NCBI GenBank assembly: GCA_023437755.1
Contig: JAEZFJ010000428.1
Coordinates: 1-11,229, forward strand
Reading direction: 5' to 3'
Origin: Pseudomonadota bacterium
Lineage (GTDB): Bacteria; Pseudomonadota; Alphaproteobacteria; Rhizobiales; Devosiaceae
Length of the DNA: 11,229 nt
Both the position numbers and the translations under genes were made by a program. The notes beneath the pieces are model-generated. The model did not search any database. It was not told the DNA's origin and was given only the letters and a program-made list of their open reading frames with translations. Each line of letters opens with the position of its first letter. Position 1 is the first letter of the stretch. Shown piece by piece: positions 5,887 through 11,229 of this stretch.

Positions 5887-6716
5887 CAGCCTTCCGCCTC
5901 CGGCAGAAAGCGTGACAACGTCTCGTCGAGTTCCGGTGTTTGCGGCAGGTCGAGGCCGAACCTCTCCGTCAGCACGTCACGCATCTCCGCTACGCTCCCG
6001 AGCAACCGCTCCTCGGCCGGATCGCCCATTCGGTATGTGGTGAAGCGGTTGCCTCGCAATGCCAACCGCCGGCCCGTGGGCGAGAGCGCCACGCGCAGTT
6101 CGCTCGTGAACGGCGAGTCCGGGCTGCTGGAGACATTGACATTGGCCGCCTGGTACTCCGCCTCGTCCCACTCCCCGGTGGTGAAGTGGTAAAGCGTGAG
6201 CCATTCGCCCGGCTTGAGCTCGGCCTCGAGCCGCCACTCCGGCTCGCCGCCCGTCAGCCGGAAACGCTCATGCGGGGTTTCCTCCTCCACATCGGTTCTG
6301 AGCTTCAGGGGGGTCGTCAGCGTGAGGCCGCCGAAGCCAACATCGGCAATATAGGTCGAGCCGCCGATCTCGACGGCGAGCAGCATATGCGTTGGCGGTG
6401 CCGAAAGCGCCTCCGGATTGGACCACACCACCTTTGCGGCGAGCGGCCGGACAGTGAAGTCGAGCTCCCGCAGCACCGTCAGGAACAACAGGTTATGCTC
6501 GAGGCAATAGCCGCCCCGATGTTCGTGGACCAGCTTGCGTTCGACGTCGGCCAGCTTGAGGCTGACCGGCAGGCCGAGCAGCGGGTCGAGGTTCTCGAAA
6601 GGTATCGCTGCGGGATGCAGCACATGAAGCAGGGCGAGTGTACTGACCGTCGGAGCGATCGATCCGGAAAAGCCGATTCGCTCGAAGTAGGCGTTGAGGT
6701 TGAGCTTCGCGCCCAT
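5886..6716 (-). CDS. Arylamine N-acetyltransferase
   Basis: A 276-residue acetyl-CoA-dependent enzyme that transfers acetyl groups to arylamines, arylhydrazines and related amines through a Cys thioester. The full Cys-His-Asp triad is visible: C71 in RGGYCLEHN, H110 in PPTHMLL and D125 in YIADVGFGG. The IPFENLDPLLG motif near residue 38 is also typical of NATs, and the length fits bacterial members (about 270-280). The ATG at 6716 has an AAGGTGG ribosome binding site. It is coupled to the downstream YdeI-family gene through TGATG. The natural substrate is unknown; a role in xenobiotic or secondary-metabolite acetylation is what the family suggests. Confidence 0.95.
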   Translation of the reverse strand: MGAKLNLNAYFERIGFSGSIAPTVSTLALLHVLHPAAIPFENLDPLLGLPVSLKLADVERKLVHEHRGGYCLEHNLLFLTVLRELDFTVRPLAAKVVWSNPEALSAPPTHMLLAVEIGGSTYIADVGFGGLTLTTPLKLRTDVEEETPHERFRLTGGEPEWRLEAELKPGEWLTLYHFTTGEWDEAEYQAANVNVSSSPDSPFTSELRVALSPTGRRLALRGNRFTTYRMGDPAEERLLGSVAEMRDVLTERFGLDLPQTPELDETLSRFLPEAEG

Positions 6717-6905
6717 CGACCACCTTTTCCGTCGTTGCCGATCACGCCACCCTATGGGAGGCAGGCAGTGGATGTCACCCGGTCCACGGTGCGAATTGCG
6801 TCAGGAGAGGGATGGACAAGTCCGGGCACGCCGGTCAGAGGCTCGCCGAACTGCGCGCGCCCGAGAGAACAGGCCGCCCCGCTCGCGTCCGCTGATGGCG
6901 AAATG
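6717..6905 (-). other. 189-bp gap between irr and the N-acetyltransferase gene
   Basis: It must hold the end of the irr transcript and probably the start of the NAT message. I see no hairpin with a T-run, no convincing -35/-10 pair, no RNA gene and no credible small ORF apart from the NAT ribosome binding site at its left end. Confidence 0.4.
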
Positions 6906-7409
6906 CTAGTCCAGCAGTTCGTCATCCGCCGGTGTCGCGTCGCGAAGGTCCACCGTATCGACGGGAAGCGGTGCATGGCGCACCCGGATCACCACGTCCA
7001 CATGGCTGACCTGCATTCCTTCCGGAGCCTCCGGCAGCGATGCGAAAGCCACCGCGGAGGCGGGAATGTCGATCATTCTCTGCTCGTCTTCGACGAAAAA
7101 ATGATGATGGTCGGAGGTGTCTGTGTCAAAATACGACCGCGAAGCGTCGACCGCGACTTCGCGAAGCAGTCCGGCCTCGTGGAACTGGTGCAGGGTGTTG
7201 TAGATCGTTGCCAGCGACACGTTGACGTTGGTCGACACCGCTTCACTGTGCAGCTGTTCGGCACTGACGTGGCGATGCGGACCGCCGAACAGCAGTTCGG
7301 CAAGGGCAACCCGCTGACGGGTGGGCCGAAGTCCGGCCATGCGCAGCACTGCCGTCAGGCAGGGCTTGCGGGACGGATGCGAGCGGGCAGCGGAAGGTCG
7401 TTCGGTCAT
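6906..7409 (-). CDS. irr: Iron response regulator Irr (Fur superfamily)
   Basis: A 167-residue DNA-binding protein of the Fur family. In Rhizobiales, Irr senses heme rather than ferrous iron, represses heme synthesis and iron-using genes, and is degraded or inactivated when heme is plentiful. The winged helix runs from GLRPTRQRVALAELLF to the recognition helix VSLATIYNTLHQFHEAGLL (about 64-82). The family's histidine cluster follows at 101-103 (TSDHHHFFVEDE). The N-terminal region, where Bradyrhizobium Irr carries a Cys-Pro heme regulatory motif, has one Cys (C17) followed by Leu, so that motif is absent. A ribosome binding site (AAGGA) precedes the ATG. Divergent placement from fabA is a common rhizobial arrangement. 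Irr is a better match than Fur, Zur or PerR because of the HHH motif and the missing metal-site pattern. Confidence 0.92.
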   Translation of the reverse strand: MTERPSAARSHPSRKPCLTAVLRMAGLRPTRQRVALAELLFGGPHRHVSAEQLHSEAVSTNVNVSLATIYNTLHQFHEAGLLREVAVDASRSYFDTDTSDHHHFFVEDEQRMIDIPASAVAFASLPEAPEGMQVSHVDVVIRVRHAPLPVDTVDLRDATPADDELLD

Positions 7410-7453
7410 TGCGTCCTTGCAACTCGGGCGAAAGGGCCGGAAATTCGCACTCC

Positions 7454-7482
7454 ATTATATAGTCGGCCGCTCGATGGTACAA
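7454..7482 (-). promoter_or_regulatory. Promoter of irr
   Basis: On the minus strand, TTGTAC (7482-7477), 17 bp, and a perfect TATAAT (7459-7454). The expected start near 7447 leaves a ~37-base leader before the irr ATG at 7409. I looked for an Irr control element or iron box here and did not find one. Confidence 0.6.
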
Positions 7483-7526
7483 GCCGGCCCTGGTTTTCCC
7501 GCAGCCCTCACCCGCCGACGGCTGGC

Positions 7527-7555
7527 TTGACCCCCTCCCTGCACCCCTATACGAG
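7527..7555 (+). promoter_or_regulatory. Candidate promoter of fabA-fabB
   Basis: TTGACC (7527-7532, inside CTTGACC, the usual alphaproteobacterial -35 form), 17 bp, and TACGAG (7550-7555, weak). The leader to the fabA ATG at 7586 would be about 24 bases and includes the ribosome binding site GGGGAAGGG. Its -35 is 45 bp from the irr -35, so the two divergent promoters could share an operator. Confidence 0.45.
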
Positions 7556-7585
7556 ACAATATTCAGGCTGACTGGGGAAGGGCGT

Positions 7586-8107
7586 ATGGCGGAACGGCAG
7601 AGGTCATTCGGCTACGAAGAGCTGCTGGCGCATGGACGGGGCGAATTGCCCGGCCAGATGGACGCCCGGCTACCCGCTCCGCCCATGCTGATGTTTGACC
7701 GCATCACCGACATCGACGATGCCGGCGGCACCTTCGGCAAGGGCTATGTCCGCGCCGAACTCGACGTTCACCCGAACCTCTGGTTCTTCAACTGCCATTT
7801 CATCGGTGATCCGGTGATGCCGGGTTGCCTGGGACTTGACGCGTTGTGGCAGATGACGGGCTTTTTCCTCGGCTGGGGTGGGTCCCCGGGCAAGGGACGC
7901 GCACTGGGTGGCGAGATCAAGTTCACCGGCCAGGTGACCAACGATGTTGAAGTTGTCGAATACGCTATCGATATCAAGCGGGTCATGCGGTCCCGCCTGG
8001 TTCTGGGTATCGCCGATGGCTGGGTCAAGGCCGCCGGAAGGGTGATTTACGAAGCAACCGACCTGCGTGTAGGTCTGTTCTCCGACAGCCAGCTCAGGGA
8101 TCACTAG
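7586..8107 (+). CDS. fabA: 3-hydroxydecanoyl-ACP dehydratase/isomerase FabA
   Basis: A 173-residue hot-dog-fold enzyme that dehydrates 3-hydroxydecanoyl-ACP and isomerises the trans-2 product to cis-3-decenoyl-ACP, the branch point to unsaturated fatty acids. The catalytic His is H71 (NCHFIGDPVMPG) and the Asp is D85 (CLGLDALWQ). The LGGEIKFTGQV strand and length match E. coli FabA (172). ATG 7586 follows a GGGGAAGGG ribosome binding site. fabB follows after 85 bp on the same strand, so the whole anaerobic unsaturated fatty acid pathway branch is encoded together. Confidence 0.97.
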   Translation: MAERQRSFGYEELLAHGRGELPGQMDARLPAPPMLMFDRITDIDDAGGTFGKGYVRAELDVHPNLWFFNCHFIGDPVMPGCLGLDALWQMTGFFLGWGGSPGKGRALGGEIKFTGQVTNDVEVVEYAIDIKRVMRSRLVLGIADGWVKAAGRVIYEATDLRVGLFSDSQLRDH

Positions 8108-8113
8108 GCCGCG

Positions 8114-8135
8114 CAAGCGGTTTCAGCTCCGCTTG
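8114..8135 (+). other. Hairpin in the fabA-fabB gap
   Basis: CAAGCGG (8114-8120) and CCGCTTG (8129-8135) form a perfect 7-bp stem with an 8-base loop, starting 6 bases after the fabA stop. No T-run follows, so it is not a standard terminator. It could protect the fabA message 3' end or adjust fabB level. Confidence 0.45.
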
Positions 8136-8192
8136 GCCCAAGACCAACAAGGTGCCGCTCAAGGCGCCACGAGACGACAGAGCGAGGTCGAG

Positions 8193-9419
8193 ATGAGACG
8201 AGTTGTCGTGACCGGCATGGGGATCATTTCCTCGATCGGCAATACGCTCGATGAGGTCACCGATAGCCTGCGCCAGGCCCGCCCCGGCATTGTCTTCGCC
8301 GAAGACTATGCCGAACTCGGCTTCAGGTCTCAGGTCAAGGGCGACCCGCGCCTCGATCCGTTCGAAATCCTTGACCGCCGCGTAACCCGTTTCATGGGCA
8401 AGGGCGCCGCCTGGAACTACCTTGCCATGCAGCAGGCGATTGCCGATGCAGGGCTCGAGGACAGCGACATCTCCAACCCCATGACCGGCATTGTCATGGG
8501 CTCCGGTGGTGCCTCCACCCGCACCATTGTGGAAGCCGCCGATGTCACCCGCGAGAAGAAGTCCCCCAAGCGCATCGGACCGTTGGCCGTCCCTAAGGCC
8601 ATGGGGTCGACCGCTTCCGCCACCCTGGCCACCGCCTTCGGCATCAAGGGCATCAACTACACCATCACAGCCGCCTGCGCGACGTCGAAGCACTGCATCG
8701 GCAACGCCATGGAGCAGATCAAGCTCGGCAAGCAGGACATCGTGTTCGCCGGCGGTCACGAGGATCTCGACTGGACGCTCTCGAACCTGTTCGACGCCAT
8801 GGGCGCCATGAGCTCCGACTTCAACGAGACCCCGGAGAAGGCGTCTCGCTGCTATGACGCCGCGCGTGACGGCTTCGTCATCTCCGGCGGTGCCGGCGTG
8901 CTGGTGCTCGAGGAACTGGAACACGCCAAGGCTCGCGGCGCCCGGATATGGGCAGAGGTCGTTGGCTACGGCGCCACCTCCGACGGGCTCGACATGGTCG
9001 CCCCCTCAGGCGAAGGGGCTGAACGTTGCATGCGTATGGCGTTGCAGAACGTCAAGCTGCCGGTGGACTACATTAACCCGCACGCGACTTCGACGCCGGT
9101 CGGCGACCTGAAGGAGATCGAGGCCATCCGCGCCGTGTTCGGCAACGAGAACAAATGCCCGCCGATTTCGGCCACCAAGTCACTGACCGGGCACTCCCAG
9201 GGCGCGACCGGCGTTCACGAGTCGATTTATTCGATCCTGATGATGCGCCATCGCTTCATCGCCGAGAGCGCCAATATCGAAACCCTCGATCCGGCCTTCG
9301 AGGACATGCCGATCCTGCGCCAGCGCCGTGATGACGTCGATCTAGGCGTCGTGCTCAGCAACAGCTTCGGCTTCGGCGGTACCAACGCCGCCCTTGTCTT
9401 CAAGCACCCGGACGCCTGA
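8193..9419 (+). CDS. fabB: beta-ketoacyl-ACP synthase I FabB
   Basis: A 408-residue condensing enzyme that elongates cis-3-decenoyl-ACP from FabA, committing it to unsaturated fatty acids. The thiolase-fold triad is intact: C162 in AACATSKHCIG, H297 in NPHATSTPVGD and H334 in KSLTGHSQGATG, with the conserved K329. The C-terminal FGFGGTNAALVF is the standard ending. ATG 8193 was chosen because MRRVVVTGMGIIS is the usual N-terminus and a GAGG site sits just upstream; the frame is open to a TTG at 8133, but that extension has no family support. In many Rhizobiales fabI follows; here a gene on the opposite strand begins 6 bp after the stop. Confidence 0.97.
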   Translation: MRRVVVTGMGIISSIGNTLDEVTDSLRQARPGIVFAEDYAELGFRSQVKGDPRLDPFEILDRRVTRFMGKGAAWNYLAMQQAIADAGLEDSDISNPMTGIVMGSGGASTRTIVEAADVTREKKSPKRIGPLAVPKAMGSTASATLATAFGIKGINYTITAACATSKHCIGNAMEQIKLGKQDIVFAGGHEDLDWTLSNLFDAMGAMSSDFNETPEKASRCYDAARDGFVISGGAGVLVLEELEHAKARGARIWAEVVGYGATSDGLDMVAPSGEGAERCMRMALQNVKLPVDYINPHATSTPVGDLKEIEAIRAVFGNENKCPPISATKSLTGHSQGATGVHESIYSILMMRHRFIAESANIETLDPAFEDMPILRQRRDDVDLGVVLSNSFGFGGTNAALVFKHPDA

Positions 9420-9425
9420 GGGTCA

Positions 9426-10145
9426 TCAGATCTCCAGTGTGGTGAACGCGCCGCGTTTGCCATCATAGACCAGCACCCGTCCCACCAAGGGGGTGCCGAT
9501 GCCGGTGATCAACTTGATCGCCTCCATGGCCATAAGGCTGCCGATCACCCCCGGCAGCGGCCCGATGATGCCGGTAACTTCACAGCCCGGCAGGTCGGCG
9601 TCGTCGGCCTCGGGCGGAAACACCGCATCGAACCCCGGTCCGCCGGGCGCGAACACCGACACCTGCCCATCGAACATCGACATCGCCCCGGACACCAGCG
9701 ACCGCTCAAGCCGAGCCGCTGCCGCAGCAACGACACGGCGGCTCGACAGCGTGTCGGTGCCGTCCAGCACCAGATCGTATCCGGCAAGAATGCCATCGGC
9801 GTTTCGCCCGTCGATCGCCGGATGCTCCACGACCTCCACATGCGGATTGAGGCTCCGCACGAAAGCCGCCGCGCTGGCAGTCTTGCGCTTGTCCACATCA
9901 TCGGTACCGTGAATCACCTGTCTCTGCAGATTGGACACGGCAACCCTGTCGCTGTCCGCAACACCGATCGTGCCCACACCTGCAGCCGCCAGGTAGGCTA
10001 TGGCGGGACTGCCCAGACCGCCGGCTCCCACCACCAGCACTCGCGCAGCTTTCAGCTTCTGCTGACCCGTGCCGCCCATGCCCTTGAGCACCAGGTGCCG
10101 CGAATATCGGCGCGCCTCCTCGGCTGAAAACGGTTCAGAGGCCAA
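9426..10145 (-). CDS. HesA/MoeB/ThiF family adenylyltransferase (E1-like)
   Basis: A 239-residue ATP-dependent activating enzyme of the family that adenylates the C-terminal Gly-Gly of MoaD- or ThiS-type sulfur carriers. Visible are the GAGGLGS nucleotide loop (40-46), the NLQRQVIH motif (Arg at 75), the DGTD motif with the Mg-binding Asp (D131), a single Cys at 188 in the crossover-loop region (LPGCEVTG), and GVIGSLMAMEAIKLITG. The zinc-binding CxxC pairs of E. coli MoeB are missing, which appears usual for rhizobial members, and there is no rhodanese domain. MoeB or ThiF roles cannot be separated. The start is probably TTG 10145, overlapping the end of the DUF2259 gene; no in-frame ATG fits the conserved SAEEARRYSRHLVL N-terminus. 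It converges on fabB. Confidence 0.9.
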   Translation of the reverse strand: MASEPFSAEEARRYSRHLVLKGMGGTGQQKLKAARVLVVGAGGLGSPAIAYLAAAGVGTIGVADSDRVAVSNLQRQVIHGTDDVDKRKTASAAAFVRSLNPHVEVVEHPAIDGRNADGILAGYDLVLDGTDTLSSRRVVAAAAARLERSLVSGAMSMFDGQVSVFAPGGPGFDAVFPPEADDADLPGCEVTGIIGPLPGVIGSLMAMEAIKLITGIGTPLVGRVLVYDGKRGAFTTLEI

Positions 10146-10881
10146 GCGGCACCGCCACGAAGCGTCGGTCTGGACCCTCGAAGCCGAACGGATAAACCGA
10201 CAGGATCGCTGTCGCGCCTTTCCCTTCGGCGCTGTTGAACGGCACCGCCACGGCGTGGATGCGGTAGTCCTGAGGACAGCCGCGCGAGCGCGGCAGCGTA
10301 TCATCGCGATGCAGCAGTCGCTTCTTCCCTCCCGCCGTGAGCGTCAGCTCGTAGCCGAGCGGCTCGACGGCGAACCAGTCGAAGCATGGCGACGCCGCTG
10401 CTGTCGGGAACGTCTCCAGTTCCAACTCATGGTCGCCCCGCACGGCACCCGGCTCGTACCCCGGCAGGCCAAAGCGCAAGCTCCTGCCGTCCTGTTCAGG
10501 TACGCCGTCGCCGAGCAAGGCGATTACGTCCGCCGGCACGGTGATCTCGAGCTCCGTTAACAGGCCCTCTGCATTGGCAAGCGCTTCGTTTCGAATCTCC
10601 GCCAGGGAGGTGCCCTCGTCACTCGCGCGCATCCGCAGCGGCGTGCCAACGACCCAGCTGTCCTCGAGGAGGTCCACGGCGTAGAGGTTGGAATAGGCAA
10701 AGCCCGATCCGTCCTGAATCCCGAACTCCTCGAACACCAGGAACCGGCTGTCTTCGGAATAGCCGATGATGTCGAGCAGCGCCCGATCGCCCGCCGAAGC
10801 GGGTAGGGCCAACCCCAAGCCCAGCAGCAGGCTAGCCGATTCCCGTCGAACCAAATCCCTTGCCGCCACGCTCGGTCTCAT
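10135..10881 (-). CDS. DUF2259 predicted secreted protein
   Basis: A 248-residue protein matching the DUF2259 family (predicted secreted, Rhizobiales-rich, function unknown). The N-terminus has a signal peptide: basic residues (RDLVRRES), a hydrophobic core (ASLLLGLGLALP) and an ASA-G cleavage site. The mature part begins DRALLDIIGYSEDSRFLVFEEFG, the family hallmark, and has a Cys pair (in ASPCFDWF and SRGCPQDYR) that could form a periplasmic disulfide. ATG 10881 is backed by a strong GAGGAGG ribosome binding site and implies a 50-bp overlap with dut. Its end overlaps the start of the ThiF-family gene, so three genes form one operon. Confidence 0.88.
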   Translation of the reverse strand: MRPSVAARDLVRRESASLLLGLGLALPASAGDRALLDIIGYSEDSRFLVFEEFGIQDGSGFAYSNLYAVDLLEDSWVVGTPLRMRASDEGTSLAEIRNEALANAEGLLTELEITVPADVIALLGDGVPEQDGRSLRFGLPGYEPGAVRGDHELELETFPTAAASPCFDWFAVEPLGYELTLTAGGKKRLLHRDDTLPRSRGCPQDYRIHAVAVPFNSAEGKGATAILSVYPFGFEGPDRRFVAVPLGL

Positions 10882-11229
10882 CAAGTGCCTCCTCGACCAC
10901 GATCTCCATCACGCTCACTGGCGCCACCACCAGCTGAGCAATTCGGTCTCCACGCCGCACCATGAACGGCTCCGTGCCGAGATTGATCAGTGGCACTTTA
11001 ACTTCGCCGCGGTAATCCGCGTCCACCGTCCCGGGGGCATTGAGCACGGTAATCCCGTGCTTCACCGCCAGCCCCGAGCGGGGCCGCACCTGGCCTTCAT
11101 AGCCAGTAGGCAGAGCCAGCGCGAAGCCACAAGGCACCAGCGCGCGCTCACCGGGACGCAGTTCTATCGGCTCCTCCAGCGGCAGCGCCGCAACAAGATC
11201 GTAGCCTGCGGCGCCCTCGGTCTGCCGCT
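10832..11229 (-). CDS. dut: dUTP diphosphatase, 5' end cut by window
   Basis: This trimeric enzyme hydrolyses dUTP to dUMP and diphosphate, keeping uracil out of DNA and feeding dTMP synthesis. All five family motifs are visible on the minus strand: AGYDL (motif 1), RPRSGLAVKHG (2), GTVDADYRGEV with the catalytic Asp (3), RGDRIAQLVV (4) and RGGKGFGSTG (5). The frame is open to the right edge, beginning TEGAAGYDLVAALP. About 20-25 N-terminal residues are missing, judging by the usual length near 150. The GTG at 11137 is internal and not the start. It ends inside the DUF2259 gene. Confidence 0.96.
   Translation of the reverse strand, partial: RQTEGAAGYDLVAALPLEEPIELRPGERALVPCGFALALPTGYEGQVRPRSGLAVKHGITVLNAPGTVDADYRGEVKVPLINLGTEPFMVRRGDRIAQLVVAPVSVMEIVVEEALDETERGGKGFGSTGIG

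Noticed and set aside
6752..6905. A small ORF or degraded gene between irr and the N-acetyltransferase
   Set aside because: The open frame on the minus strand depends on reading through irr out of frame, has no ribosome binding site and no familiar sequence.
7440..7470. The A/T-rich TTATATAG stretch before irr as an Irr control element or iron box
   Set aside because: It is explained by the TATAAT -10 of the irr promoter and lacks the two-armed repeat of such operators.
5940..7571. A 543-codon open frame on the plus strand opposite the N-acetyltransferase and irr
   Set aside because: Both genes beneath it carry intact catalytic or DNA-binding motifs, and the plus-strand translation has low-complexity Arg/Gln/His composition typical of shadows.
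9426..10145. Loss of the MoeB zinc cysteines as a sign of a novel ThiF-family function
   Set aside because: The CxxC pairs are absent, but from memory rhizobial members of this family generally lack them, so this is not unusual here.

Overview
The window is about 65% G+C, densely coding and free of transposons. It looks like chromosomal DNA of an alphaproteobacterium of the order Hyphomicrobiales (Rhizobiales). The best support is an Irr-type Fur regulator divergent from fabA-fabB, a HesA/MoeB/ThiF protein behind dut and a DUF2259 gene, and a candidate general-stress (EcfG-type) promoter. A Devosia-like genome is plausible, but the genus is an inference from gene content, not shown by the sequence.

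Layout, left to right. (1) 2-943 (+) is the 3' end of a DUF2793 / peptidase S74 tail-fibre-type gene, probably the end of a gene transfer agent or prophage cluster. (2) A secreted bacterial-SH3 protein (982-1542, -) is divergent from a D-2-hydroxyacid dehydrogenase (1640-2665, +) in which the catalytic Glu position reads His. (3) rbfA and truB (2711-4029, +) overlap by 4 bp and end at a good intrinsic terminator. (4) A minus-strand cassette at 4120-5197 encodes a 24-residue membrane peptide, a 296-residue four-helix membrane protein and a second 24-residue membrane peptide, behind a GGAAC-N17-GGTT promoter. (5) An arylamine N-acetyltransferase and a YdeI/OmpD-associated protein (6716-5266, -) are translationally coupled. 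(6) irr (-) and fabA-fabB (+) are divergent: iron/heme regulation beside unsaturated fatty acid synthesis. (7) A minus-strand operon dut - DUF2259 secreted protein - HesA/MoeB/ThiF (11229-9426) has overlapping genes and converges on fabB with 6 bp between stop codons.

Most genes are housekeeping: ribosome maturation, tRNA modification, fatty acid synthesis, nucleotide sanitation. The best candidate for something little described is region 4: two micro-ORFs too short for routine gene callers flank a family of unknown function, with a promoter pointing to general stress control. The second is the dehydrogenase with the altered active site. No tRNA, rRNA, CRISPR array, insertion sequence or long repeat was seen, and no gene-free stretch exceeds 300 bases. 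The largest gaps are 6717-6905 and 7410-7585.
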